DNA of 64,000 nt, from positions 147,016,729-147,080,728 of the forward strand of contig JAVHZZ010000004.1 in assembly GCA_036250195.1 (NCBI GenBank), given 5' to 3'. The DNA comes from Mixophyes australis (taxonomy: Eukaryota > Chordata > Amphibia > Anura > Limnodynastidae). The notes below the pieces were generated by a model, which made no database searches, was not told the origin of the DNA, and saw nothing but the letters and a program-made list of their open reading frames with translations. Positions 10,759 to 22,163 of this stretch are shown here, in pieces; within the stretch, counting starts at the first letter, position 1; each line of letters starts with the position of its first letter. Both the position numbers and the translations under genes were made by a program.

Positions 10759-11509
10759 TTCTTCTTGCTCTGGAGATTATAGAGGAGATGAAAAGCCTTG
10801 CCGGTGACTAGCACGCAATTAACACTTAATCTTTGAATTTCTAGGCAGCATTTCTAACCTATGTGGCTTCCTTTACAGTACAGTGTATTAAAAATACAAA
10901 TAAAAGGGGAAGGTGCTGCAGGGAAGTTTGGGCCACTTCAACTCTCACTGATTTGTAGACTCAACATGAGATGTACCCCAAAATAGTTTAGTAAGCAAGC
11001 AACTGTTTAATTGTATTGCAGTTTTGCAGAAGCTGTTACTTCAAATGGAAGGCTTTGTAATTGAGACTGCAGATCTTACTATTAGCCTATCTGGCATTCT
11101 ACTACATCTTTACAGTTCAGTCATGTTCATCACAGACCAAAAGCTAGGAATGCACCCACCATGGTCTCTGACCAACCCAATGCCCTGGTCCTCCCTCATA
11201 GCTGTCTTGCTTAATGCTAAAGTCATGTATCCTGCCATAATATTTATATATTATGAAGTGTACAATGCACTGACGTTTAAGGGAGAAGAAAATTAGAACT
11301 TCAGAGGAGACAGATATTTCTGTTTCATAAAGTTATCTGCTATTATTACAGACAGTCCCTTTGTTAGCTATGTTGTCATATGTAACTTGAAGCGGTTTTA
11401 GTTTGGAATTGATCATGACACACATTGGTAGGATATTTTGGGTGTTATTTGATTCCTCACTGATGTTTTCTTGTAACCCTGTGAGGATTTGCCTGCAGCA
11501 ATCTGCATT

Positions 11510-11925
11510 ACATGCTGCTTGCATTGGCAGCTCCTGCCTTCTGGACTTTGGACTTGTGTTTCATGTATTATCTGCACTGCCTCTGTTCACCAGAAGTGAT
11601 ATTATTGTGCCTTCCCTTTCATTACCAGGGGTTAACTTGTTGCACCAATTATCCCTTGCACTTGGGTGTCTCTCTACTTATACCTGTCACTCCCAGCATA
11701 CCTTGCTGGTCATTGTTGTTGTAGCTGTTGTTCCATGTTGCTGTACTGTTCCCTGTTGTTACCTACTGTGCTCCTGGTTCTCCCGTTCCCTGGGATTTTT
11801 TCATATTAGCTGTTTATCTGCATCAGCCATGTTCCTGGTATTTGCTTTTTGCATCTCCCTGCAATCCTCATTCCTACACCATCTGGTTTGTACCTTCCAG
11901 CAATAAACAATGTGTATTTCACCAT
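11510..11925 (+). repeat. LTR-like relic related to the solo LTR at 26334-26877
   Basis: It shares 'ggcagctcct.cctt.tggactt', 'ggggttaac', 'tgcacttgggtgt', 'tatacctgt.actcccagca' and 'ccagcaataaacaatgt' in the same order as the solo LTR inside hAT-3. The AATAAA of the last motif is the likely polyadenylation signal. Long open frames here (for example 11403-11906) are incidental. Termini are eroded. Confidence 0.6.
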
Positions 11926-11989
11926 ATTTCGGGCTTCTTAGATGGGATTTCTGCATTGAAGTGTGACAAACCCCTACAGTTGTCTGAAT

Positions 11990-12986
11990 ACAAATGCTGA
12001 GATACATTTTTTTAATGAATATCTTATAGGATAAATCCATTTTGTTGTGCTTTTGATGTGGTTTATTTTGCAAGTATAACCCTTATCCTATGTAACATTA
12101 TTGGCTAGATACACTCTATCAAAGAGTGTATCTAACGATTACTGCAGCATCTCCATCTTCAGGTAGCTTGTCGTATGCAGTGTTCTATCTTCTGTCATCA
12201 CTAGGTTTAACTCTTTAAAAAAAGCCTAAAGACTAATCACTGTCAAGCAGATGAAAAGAGCCAATCAAGAGTCACCATCACATAACATAATAAGGAGGGA
12301 GGCTGGACTGGAGAGTCAAAGTCATATGAGTTGGTGCAGGGTAGAGTGCCATCATCACCTCCATCCGAAACATGAGCTCTCTCTACATTGTTTGCAAGTT
12401 TTAAGTGCTAGGGTTATTGTATGAGGAGAGATGGACCTGGAGAGTCAGAGTGGGGGACAACTATAAGAATTAGTATTGATGAGCAAGCGCATCTTTCTGA
12501 AGCTTAGGTCACAAAATACACCATGTAGAATCAGAAAAATTACTATACAGCAAAACTAGGAGCCAATCATAATGTGACAGAGACAATTAAATAGCCATAA
12601 CTATATAAAAATAGCATGTAGCCAGATTCACAATAATTCTCCTAGTTGTATGAAAGGAGAAACGTTTCTCAGATTCTTTTAAGTGAATCTTGACTGCTGC
12701 ACATTTATGTTACCTACATTGCTCAGTCTGTATACTGCGCAGACTTGTCAGCTTACATAGAGTTTATACACATCTTGCACGTATGCAGGTATATTACAGT
12801 GAATAACTTGGAAGGTATAAGTTACATCACACAATTTAGAACAGATAACTTTGATATAGCTTTTTAGCTCACTCAGACTTTTGAATGCCTGTTTTTCATT
12901 GAAATAATTATAATACACAAACATGGAGGGTGCTGAACATAAAAAGAAAAGGACACAATTCTCCAATAGACCTAGTGAAATTATAC
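11990..12986. other. Non-coding DNA, nothing recognised
   Basis: AT-rich sequence between the LTR relic and hAT-2. A short palindrome, 'tagatacactctatcaaagagtgtatcta', lies at about 12107-12135. No repeat family or coding motif was recognised. Confidence 0.5.
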
Positions 12987-12994
12987 ATATATAG
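12987..12994. repeat. Target-site duplication of hAT-2, left copy
   Basis: ATATATAG; exact second copy at 17917-17924. Confidence 0.88.
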
Positions 12995-13350
12995 TAGAGA
13001 TGGGCGGGTCCGGTTCTCCGAGAACCGAACCCACCCGAACTTTGGGTATCCGAGTACCGAGCTGAGCAGCTCGGTACTCTCCCGCCCATTCCGAATCCAA
13101 ATCGAGGCCGAACGTCATTGTGACGTTGTCGGATCTCGGGACTCGGTTCTCGCGATACTTCAACTTTATAAATACACGCCTCCACAGCAATCCATCGCCA
13201 TTTGACAGAGGGAGAGAGCAGGGTGTAGTCATAGGCTAATTAGAGCAGGGACAGAGAATACAATATTGTTCTTGCAATTGCTCTAACCAAAATCGCTAGT
13301 GCAGAGAGGAGGATAGAGGTTTATTATTTTTTCTTCATATTTGGCACTCC

Positions 13351-14850
13351 CCAGCGCTTTTGGGGTGTCCCCCATAATTGTGCATTAATATTTCTGGCTG
13401 TCAAAAGTCATATCTGTCAGCAGTATCTACTAAATAATTTGTAGCACACCTCAGTGTTTTTGGGGTGTCCTCCCTAATTGTGCATTAATATTTCTGGCTG
13501 TCAAAAGTCATATCTGTCAGCAGTATCTACTAAATAATTTTTAGCACTCCTCAGTGTTTTTGGGGTGTCCTCCCTAATTGTGCATTAATATTTCTGGCTG
13601 TCAAAAGTCATATCTGTCAGCAGTATCTACTAAATAATTTTTAGCACTCCTCAGTGTTTTTGGGGTGTCCTCCCTAATTGTGCATTAATATTTCTGGCTG
13701 TCAAAAGTCATATCTGTCAGCAGTATCTACTAAATAATTTTTAGCACTCCTCAGTGTTTTTGGGGTGTCCTCCCTAATTGTGCATTAATATTTCTGGCTG
13801 TCAAAAGTCATATCTGTCAGCAGTATCTACTAAATAATTTTTAGCACTCCTCAGTGTTTTTGGGGTGTCCTCCCTAATTGTGCATTAATATTTCTGGCTG
13901 TCAAAAGTCATATCTGTCAGCAGTATCTACTAAATAATTTTTAGCACTCCTCAGTGTTTTTGGGGTGTCCTCCCTAATTGTGCATTAATATTTCTGGCTG
14001 TCAAAAGTCATATCTGTCAGCAGTATCTACTAAATAATTTGTAGCACTCCTCAGTGTTTTTGGGGTGTCCTCCCTAATTGTGCATTAATATTTCTGGCTG
14101 TCAAAAGTCATATCTGTCAGCAGTATCTACTAAATAATTTTTAGCACTCCTCAGTGTTTTTGGGGTGTCCTCCCTAATTGTGCATTAATATTTCTGGCTG
14201 TCAAAAGTCATATCTGTCAGCAGTATCTACTAAATAATTTTTAGCACTCCTCAGTGTTTTTGGGGTGTCCTCCCTAATTGTGCATTAATATTTCTGGCTG
14301 TCAAAAGTCATATCTGTCAGCAGTATCTACTAAATAATTTGTAGCACTCCTCAGTGTTTTTGGGGTGTCCTCCCTAATTGTGCATTAATATTTCTGGCTG
14401 TCAAAAGTCATATCTGTCAGCAGTATCTACTAAATAATTTTTAGCACTCCTCAGTGTTTTTGGGGTGTCCTCCCTAATTGTGCATTAATATTTCTGGCTG
14501 TCAAAAGTCATATCTGTCAGCAGTATCTACTAAATAATTTTTAGCACTCCTCAGTGTTTTTGGGGTGTCCTCCCTAATTGTGCATTAATATTTCTGGCTG
14601 TCAAAAGTCATATCTGTCAGCAGTATCTACTAAATAATTTGTAGTACTCCTCAGTGTTTTTGGGGTGTCCTCCCTAATTGTGCATTAATATTTCTGGCTG
14701 TCAAAAGTCATATCTGTCAGCAGTATCTACTAAATAATTTTTAGCACTCCTCACTGTTTTTGGGGTGTCCTCCCTAATTGTGCATTAATATTTCTGGCTG
14801 TCAAAAGTCATAACTGTCAGCAGAATCTACTAAATAATTTTTAGCACTCC
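13351..14850 (+). repeat. 100-bp tandem array, 15 units (hAT-2)
   Basis: Fifteen head-to-tail units of exactly 100 bp, starting at 13351, 13451 ... 14751 and ending where 'ccagtggttt' begins at 14851. This is the same unit as in hAT-1. A G/T variant before 'tagcac' appears in a G-T-T pattern from 14041 onward, suggesting expansion in blocks of three units. No indel is seen in 1.5 kb. Confidence 0.96.
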
Positions 14851-14869
14851 CCAGTGGTTTGCGCTCAGA

Positions 14870-15586
14870 ATGGATTCAAAGCAGTCCACATATGATCTGA
14901 ATGAGCAACCAGGTTCTGTCACCAGTCCTGATGTTAGTGTTCCCAGTACGTCATCTGGCCAAGGCGATGTCAAACAACAGAGTGTTTTCAAATTAGTGCA
15001 AAAAACAAAAACCCAAAAAAATTTTACTGTATTGAAGCGAAAAAGAAGTGTAACTGAGCAAAAGTTAAGTGACGATAAAAAAAAAATTGCAAGCATGCCA
15101 TTCTACACACGCAGTGGCAAAGAGAGAATGAGGCCTTCACCTTTGGCTATTAGTGGCAGATCCCAAAAAGTTACCCAGCCTACAATTGGTGCACAACTAC
15201 TGTTACGCGTCAAAGCCGAGCTGCAAGATAACAGTGAGGCATTACAGGAGAATATTTGCTCTGATTCACAAATGACAACAATCCCTGTGGAGAGTCCATC
15301 CAACAGTGGGATGTCTAATCGTGACCATTCTGTTAGTCTACCCATAAAGAAGGGCCCTTTCAGCAGTTCTGCTGATGTGTGCCTGAACAGCCCGAGTGTA
15401 GCCGGTGATACACCAAGTGAGGATGACACTTTGTCTTTAGAAGAGGATGTGGGGGAGATTTGGGTATCCGACGATGAGGATGCGGTTGATTGTGTAAGTC
15501 CTGCAGCAGTGTGGCACCAGTGGGAGCAGTTCTGGCATGTGAGGTTCTGGCACCAATATGCACTTTCCAAACACAAGCAGGGATGA
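14870..15586 (+). pseudogene. N-terminal transposase frame of hAT-2, fused to unrelated tail
   Basis: A 238-codon frame begins MDSKQSTYDLNEQPGS. Residues about 1-55 are Ser/Thr-rich with a TSSGQ motif; residues 56-80 are basic (KRKRSVTEQK, DDKKK); residues 170-205 are acidic (SEDDTLSLEEDVGEIWVSDD). The acidic stretch aligns with the part preceding the BED finger in hAT-4. From about 15490 homology breaks off, and the last 30 codons (WHQWEQFWHVRFWHQ...) have no counterpart. It is the intact N-terminal half of a transposase with no DNA-binding or catalytic domain on this strand. It could still be expressed as a short protein. Confidence 0.7.
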
Positions 15587-15720
15587 CGCAGGGGGCAGAC
15601 CACAACAGTTTGACATCTGGGCTGGTTTGAAGGATTTGTCAAAAAAATGTGTGACCTTGACCATAATTCCAACCAATCCTACTATTAACATGCAAAGGAT
15701 GGTGGAGGGCCTATCAGGGA
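15565..15720 (+). pseudogene. Plus-strand C-terminal transposase scrap in hAT-2
   Basis: Sequence around 15570-15715 ('gatgacgcagg', 'ttgacatctggg', 'cctactattaacatgcaaag', 'gatggtggag') matches the exon preceding the dimerisation region of hAT-4 (57090-57400), in plus orientation. hAT-2 therefore carries this region twice, once here and once inverted at about 16140-16240. The target of the 189-bp MITE seen in hAT-4 (gacatCTGg) is uninterrupted here, giving a pre-insertion allele. Confidence 0.7.
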
Positions 15721-16039
15721 TTAAACTGTATTTTTCATAATTTTCACTAATAATGTTTGGGTGTAATATACACCCAAAGACGAGTGCTCAATTGCTAAGA
15801 GTCATTGATGGAGAGGAAGACAAGCAGGCTTGTCTGTAGAATTTGCAGGCAAATTGTGCTGCGTTATATAGGTAACACCCAAAGAGAAGAGCTCCATTGC
15901 TCCATTGCTAATTGTAATTGCTGAAATAGAAATAATAGGGCTGACAGTCTTGGTCTAAATCTGCAGTTACATTTTATTGTACCATAGCTCATTGCGAAAC
16001 TGGAGAGGTGGCAGGGTTTAGTGATAATCTTCCTCCAAC

Positions 16040-17600
16040 AATACTAATTCATCCCAATATCCCAATATCATAGAAGTCTGTGTAGTATGATGTAATTGCT
16101 GATAATGGCCTTCCAAAGGGAATGACTAGTTGATTTTAGGGCAGAGCTGTCACGGTTTTTGGGCAATTCTTTTACAGCACAGCAAATATCAAAATGTTTA
16201 GCGGACTCATCTGCATCACCACTGGGTGTCTTGGGAAAGCAATTTCTTTTACTACAAGCAGTTGCCAGAGAAACTGAAGGAGAAGACGTCCCAACAAGAT
16301 GTTGATAAGTCTGGGATCCTTGCAAAGAAAATTAAGTATTTCATCTACAATTAAAATATAGTTAGCACATTTACTTTGTTTTATTGCACACTATAATTTT
16401 ATGTAGCACCTTTTCAAAATCTATTATTAAGGCAATCACTTGACTCAAGCTAACCGTGTCTGCACTTTCTTCACAGGTAACTACTTCGCTGGACTAAAGT
16501 ATATTCCCCTCAAATGCTAGTCTTCTTGCAGCTGCTGTATTCTCCTACATGCTGTTGCAGAAACCACAAATTGACCCTAAATGTTTATGGACACAAACAG
16601 CATCTCCTGCATGTCATTTTTCAAAAGTTCTGTAACACCAAGTTGATAGTGTGTGCAAAACAGGAAATGTGATGGAATTCAGCCCCGCTGTAATGCTGGA
16701 CCAATATTGGGGTCGTAATCAGAAATGACATATCCTCAGGAGACTCCAAGCAGGATTAGCCATCTTTCAATGACATCCCTTAGTTTTTGGAACAGTTTGT
16801 CAGCTGTATGCCTCTTAGTGAAGCTGCTGATACACAGAGTAGCCTACTTCTCAAAAATGTGATGTACCTGGGTACATGCTGCTGCTGTCCATGCTGGGGA
16901 AGGCGAAAGACCAACCCAGTGGGCTTTCACAGTCATATAATCTTTTGTTTGCCCAGTTCCGCTTGTACACATATCTGTGGTTAAGTATACAGTGGGTAGA
17001 ATACCATTTTGTCACCCAATAATGACATTTTTAGGAACTTTCCGGTACAGGAGAGAATAAGCTTTTCTAGTAAAATGGTATAGTGATGACATTTGCTAAC
17101 AGGGACATAACACCTCAATTAAATGTCTTAAACCAACTGTATTAATAGTGGACATTGGACACAGATCTAACGCTAACATAGTACCCAGGGCGTCTGTGAT
17201 CCGCTTTGCGACTGGGTGACAGGTTTCATTCTTGCTTCCTCTTGCAGAGGATTGTTTACTTGCCAATTGTTGGGGGGGAAGATTGCAGGTGCTGGGATGT
17301 AGATGAGAGAAGGGAGGTAGATTATGCTGGAATGCTTGTTGTTAATTTTTTTTTAACCAAAGTTTCTGATTTTCCCAACAGTTTGCCAATAACTCGCTGA
17401 AAAATGACGAAACATGGATGAGGATCCCAGATGGTTAAGGTCCCTACCTCTACTGAGTGTGGCTTTCAAAATGTTACAAATGGATAGACAACTCTTGCCA
17501 GGATTCGTGTAAAAATAATTCCACACTTAAGAGGTGGATTTTTGGTCTTATGCCCAGGCATGACAATGGCCTTTTTGTTATCACTGGCAAGAACTGCAGC
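16040..17600 (-). pseudogene. Inverted hAT transposase core in hAT-2
   Basis: Read on the minus strand from 17600, the order is: BED finger start (PRHKTKK..WIF..), the Ser-rich linker, the DxW block (TTDMC at about 16970-16980, where hAT-4 has TTDMW), the 'CHICQ..' region and the C-terminal 'GDADESAKHFDI..AVKELPK' (about 16240-16140). Stops and frameshifts are frequent. Much of the region between the DxW block and the C-terminus is shorter than in hAT-4. The orientation is opposite to the N-terminal frame at 14870-15586 and to hAT-4. Confidence 0.8.
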
Positions 17601-17770
17601 AATTTTTCTTTTCAAGTGTATGAAAATCATATTGTGACATAGGAGGTGTTCAAAATTGAATAAAAAATGACTGGAAATTAGTGTTACTGAGGTTAATAAT
17701 AATGTAGCTACAAAATAATACCTAAATTATGTTATTTTAGCACCAATAAATGTAATTTTTATAACAAATT

Positions 17771-17895
17771 GCAAAACAAAACCAAACAAAACCAAAACCA
17801 AAACCAAAACACGCAATGGCGGTTTTGCAAAACCAAAACCAAAACCAAAACACGACGGTAATCCAGATCCAAAACCGAATCCAAAACCAAAACAC
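17771..17895 (+). repeat. CCAAAA-rich 3' subterminal region of hAT-2
   Basis: Nearly identical to 4590-4720 in hAT-1, including the CACGCAATGGCGG and CACGACGG spacers. Confidence 0.75.
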
Positions 17896-18040
17896 GGGGG
17901 TCAGTGACCATCTCTAATATATAGCCACAATTCAAAATGCTCAATATAATAAAATTTGACATATAAACCCACTAACTTATACACTAACTAAAAAAATATT
18001 GTCAAGAGAAGAGTAAATTTAAAGAGCAAATACTTTAAAA

Positions 18041-18929
18041 CAGGATTGTCCGCATGCGGCCCAGCACGTCTGTAAATGTGGCCCAGGGGTTGTGGCAAGG
18101 GGGCAGCGCTGTTAATGAAAAACAATATCCTGCAAAAAAATAAAAAAATACTTACCTTGCGGTCACGTCAGCTGGCGCTCCGGCTCCCTCCCTGGTCTCC
18201 TCCTCTGTGCGGTGCTCGCAGTGAATGTCGGGGGTGACATCATCACACTCAACATCCATTGCGTAGTGCAGCACAGAGGAGTCACTCGCGCAAACTATCA
18301 GCAGCAGTGAAAGATTATCCAGTATCTTATTGTTGTTTCTCTGAATTTGGACTTTCTGCACCATGCAATTATGAACTAGCTGTGTTCTCTGTATGTATCT
18401 AATATAAATATTAAGAGATGATTGTAATTTTAATATTTTAAATCATTTTAAATGTGCAGTGCTGAGTAGGGTGAAATTATCACCCACTGTTACCCTCATC
18501 GGAGGCCGCTCCATGAGCCATTTTTCCCGCCACCCTATGTTTAAATCTCTGTAGATTTCTATTAGTCCTCCTGATGCTACCTATATCGGTGACCATTTCA
18601 AACTGGTCAATAAAAAAAATGATTCATGGGTGCAAAAAGAGAGGGAAAAAAAGTTTTTGGTATTTAATTCCCCAAACCCCACTAAGGGGCAGATGCAGGT
18701 AAGTTAAATTGCAGCTGGTAATGGGACTACTGCTTTAATCATGATTCTGCAACAGGTTTCCTAACTCTTACTAACTTCATTTCCAAGTAAGTTTAATATG
18801 TTAACTATGTTTTCTATGTTTTTTTTGGATGATCAGCTATCGTTAGTGTTAGTGTATTTTATCTGCGGCCCAAACCAACTCGTCGTCTTCCAATGTGGCC
18901 CAGGGAAGCTAAAAGGTTGGACACCCCTG
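18041..18929. mobile_element. Non-autonomous hAT (Charlie/Tip100-like ends)
   Basis: Ends CAGGATTGTCC and (reversed) CAGGGGTGTCCAACC are of the type used by Charlie/Tip100 hATs. Flanks CTTTAAAA (18033-18040) and CTCTAAAA (18930-18937) agree at 7 of 8 positions. GC-rich islands near 18170-18290 and 'gcggccca' or 'tggccca' motifs inside both ends are typical. No transposase motif is visible. Confidence 0.75.
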
Positions 18930-18939
18930 CTCTAAAACT

Positions 18940-19545
18940 TCTCTGACACACACATTAAACACTTCAAAGAGAAAGAAATTTAGGTCTAGGATGGTCAGAA
19001 CTTCCTGTAGGAAATGTTTTAACTAGTAGATAGATGATTAATTTGTGAAACTCCAAAAGGGTCACACATTCAATTTTTAGAGCTTAGTTCAACGCTAGTA
19101 ACACCTCTCCCCTAAGATATACGCATGGAATCATGCACACACACCTTTAATCTTGCTCTAAATTTAAATGATTGTAAAGAGACGTTTATTGGATTGAGTT
19201 CTTGGAAATTCTAAAACCTTATGGATTACATGGAGAATGTAATAGGAAATATTTATGTAAATCGATAAAATCTTTAGCACTTATAATTTATGGTTTCTTT
19301 GTCAATTGTTTATAAAGCCCATAATAATTATTTCATGTGTTGTGATTTTATCCTTATTGCTATTTATATTTATTAATTCTGATATGTTTTGATCAGTTAT
19401 TAAATCTATCTATATATGTATTCTTGAATTAATTTCCAGAATAAATCAATATTGTCCATTCAAGTGTAGATTTTGCAATGAAAAGAGAATTACTTGATGT
19501 TAGAATTAAGTTTTAGAGTTACAAAAGGCAGAGCATAGTAGTTCA
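18940..19545. other. AT-rich non-coding DNA
   Basis: No feature recognised. Confidence 0.5.
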
Positions 19546-19547
19546 TA

Positions 19548-19730
19548 GAAGTAGGTTAATTGGCTGCTATCAAAATTGACCCTAGTCTCTCTCTGTCTGT
19601 CTGTGTGTGTATATTAGGGAATTTAGATTGTAAGCTCCAATGGGGCAGGGACTGATGTGAATGAGTTCTCTGTACAGCACTGCGGAATCAGTGGCGCTAT
19701 ATAAATAAATGGTAATGATGATGATATATG
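19548..19730 (+). repeat. 3' part of a tRNA-type SINE
   Basis: Matches the 3' half of the full-length copy at 51078-51425, from 'taggttaattggctg' through 'gggcagggactgatgtgaatg' to 'gcgctatataaataaatgg'. The tail is a degenerate ATG/ATA repeat. The 5' tRNA-like head is missing. Confidence 0.75.
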
Positions 19731-19734
19731 ACCT

Positions 19735-21090
19735 GCCCTTTCAAGGTCCCAGCAGAAAAGAGAGAGCCTTGAATGGAATGCAGGATAATTATTTTTTTTT
19801 TACAATGGTGGGTGTGTTTACAAAATGATGTCATCACAGAGATCACATGGATGGTTTACAATGAATCATCATACACTTCACGGATCTATTTTCTTAAGAT
19901 ATTTGCACAAGATATAGTTCCAAGCCTTTTCACTAGTATTTTATTAGCAATTCTTCAAATAAACAATATGTATAATAATAATAATAATATATATAATATT
20001 GAAAATCAGATTGCACATAATAAATTCTATTATTTATTATAAGTACAACTTTAGCAGTATTCACATGTAATAGTTATGGGAGGAGATTGTGTTTGTCTCA
20101 CCCTTTTTTAAATGTCCTTTACACATCTGATAAAGTGAGAGATTCTTTCCCAGAAATGTTATGTGTGTATTGGACGTTCAAAAATGATGTTATTGAAGAA
20201 GCAACGTCTCCTATGATCATATATCACTGCATGAAATGCTTTGGTTGTGGTGTCTACATGACAAGCAACAGCCATGTGGAAATTAAGATGAAGATGTACC
20301 ATTGCTTCTCTACTCTTTCAAAAGTTATTGGCTGTATTTTAATTTTTGAAATGATCCAGCATGATTTCTGAAATAATGTGCACAAATATGTTATGCAAAT
20401 TAACCAGTCTAGATTGATGTGCCAAAATACTACAGGGCCACACTTCACTATGACAAGTCACCAGATCGATAGGATTTCATTTACTTAATTATAAAGTACA
20501 GGAAAACTAAAAATGTCTCTTTAAAAAAAAAAATTGTTTTCTGCCAACTACTAGAGAGCATTAGCACGGGTTTGCTAACTAGTACAATTAAGCAAATGTT
20601 TTAAAATGTGATGTGTGACCAATACATTAATTCAGTCACAATGTTTATAAATCTGCGATTTGTCAATATGCAGGTAAAATGACATTTCCTACATGATTTT
20701 CCTGCTCAGTTAAGTTCCTTCATCCCCAGAGCCATCTCATTTTCGCTTTTGACTCATGTGAATGGATCTAAGAAGGGTGTTTTTGCCAGAACACTTTTTC
20801 AGCATTTGCAGTTTAAACTTTTTTTTTCGTTTCTGCGCTGCACAGATTGTCTTTATTAGTGATTTATTAGTGAGATACCTAGTTTATAAATCACATTTTT
20901 GATATTAAGTATACTGATTACATTGAAGTAATTTCAAGCACACCTACTATGACATTTATTTGAGTTCAACAGAGGTGTTTATAAGACAAGTACTTTCATA
21001 CATCAAATGCACATCTCCCTCTAAATGTGCACTCTACACACTTTAAAGCTCATTAAAAAATGAAAGCTCATTTAAATATTTGGTCCTGCA
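19735..21090. other. AT-rich non-coding DNA
   Basis: Open frames up to 94 codons (for example 20087-20371) show no family resemblance. A simple AAT-rich stretch lies at about 19970-20000. Nothing else was recognised. Confidence 0.5.
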
Positions 21091-21097
21091 ATACTAG

Positions 21098-21198
21098 GGG
21101 GTAAATGTATCATACTCCGGGTTCTTCAACTCTCGGGAGTTCGGCGTCTTCGCAGCTTAAATTTAAAGCGACGCTGCCTTGTAACGGGAAACTTCCCT
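21098..21198. mobile_element. Half copy of the GGGGTAAATGTATCAA fold-back MITE
   Basis: Left end GGGGGTAAATGTATCA, followed by 'ttcttcaact', 'cggcgtcttcgc' and 'ttaaatttaaagcg.cgctgcctt', matches the left arms of the MITEs at 57134 and 58080. The mirror-image right arm is absent and unrelated sequence follows. Confidence 0.7.
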
Positions 21199-21284
21199 CA
21201 CACAAATTCCAGAAAAAGATCCAGCAAGGGATGGACAAGGTAGACAGACAGGGGATTAACGAGCAACATAAAATAGAGATCACC

Positions 21285-21990
21285 CTGCCCATGAAAGCTT
21301 ACATTCTAGAGGGAGGGTGTGTATAGAGAGAGTAGGAGCCAATGGGACACAAAGTGGAATGTGGTGGACAGATTATATATGAGGGTCTAGGAGAGGATAG
21401 TATAGGCATGAGTGAAGAGATTGGTATTGAGGGAACATAGCAAGGATTGTAGGTAGGGGAGAGGGCAAAGCAAGGAGTTCCATAGGTGGCCATAGGTGAG
21501 GAACAGCTCAGGAGAATCTTGGGGACGGGAGTTGGAGGAGGATGAGAGGTAAAGTTCAAACAAAGTCTATGCTGTGCCAACCATCACTACAAGTCTGCGC
21601 TTACATCTGCCTTGCAGCTGGTGTAAATGATATGTCTGAAACCAAATGTACTTTAGAGAAACTCAGGACTTGAATAGGCTATATCTACATTGGCACACCC
21701 TTACTTTATATTGTCTATGATATCCACCCCTTCCCACTCCTGTTCTGCCAATCAAGTCGTAGACAGTTCTAAATGTCATTTGCATTCGGACATGAATTGC
21801 AAGCAATTGTGTTCATTGTCGTAAGGTCCATGATGAGCATGTGCAGAGCTATTTCACGCAAGATACTGCACGCAAATGGACTTATGTCTGAATATAAATC
21901 AGGCCCAATGAGCTCAGATTTGGACATGTTGAGGCTGAGGAAGCACTGGGACATCCATGTGGAGATAGCAGAGAGGTATACCATATTAGC
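21285..21990 (-). mobile_element. L2-like LINE fragment
   Basis: On the minus strand, about 21985-21900 encodes YLSAISTWMSQCFLSLNMSK, the conserved 'WMxxNxLKLNxxKTE' segment of L2/CR1-group RTs. The corresponding nucleotides resemble the L2-like LINE at 40500-40570. The purine-rich block at 21290-21560 resembles that LINE's 3' part. Frames are short, so it is a heavily decayed fragment. Confidence 0.55.
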
Positions 21991-22155
21991 TCAATATCAC
22001 ATTTGCTTAACATCACATAAGAACATTTGTGCTGTGGAAAATGAATTTTTGCAGCTTTATAAGTAACAAATTACATATAAATCCTTTAAGGATATTATAA
22101 TTTCTGTAAGGACTCTATATTATTATTTTCTTGACAGATACACTGCAGAATATAT

Positions 22156-22163
22156 GTACAGAC
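22156..22163. repeat. Target-site duplication of hAT-3, left copy
   Basis: GTACAGAC; exact second copy at 28677-28684, 6.5 kb away. Confidence 0.9.

Larger units (their letters stand above)
12995..17916 (+). mobile_element. hAT-2: hAT element with 15-unit array and inverted transposase core
   Basis: Starts TAGAGATGGG, ends CCATCTCTA, and is flanked by the exact 8-bp duplication ATATATAG. Order: 5' end with hairpin (nearly identical to hAT-1), 15 exact 100-bp units, N-terminal transposase frame (plus strand), a short plus-strand C-terminal fragment, one array unit of the hAT-3/hAT-4 type, then the BED finger-to-C-terminus core on the minus strand, and the CCAAAA-rich 3' end. hAT-4 has the same core on the plus strand relative to the same ends, so the core is inverted here. 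The copy cannot encode a functional transposase. Confidence 0.92.

Noticed and set aside
11403..11906. 167-codon hydrophobic Cys-rich frame
   Set aside because: It lies across an LTR-like relic homologous to the solo LTR at 26334-26877, where the frame is not conserved.
15103..15672. 189-codon minus-strand frame opposite the hAT-2 N-terminal region
   Set aside because: It is the antisense shadow of a frame whose plus-strand reading is conserved with hAT-1 and hAT-4.
20087..20371. 94-codon frame with several Cys and Met
   Set aside because: No family resemblance, no splice or promoter context, and the length is expected by chance in AT-rich DNA of this size.
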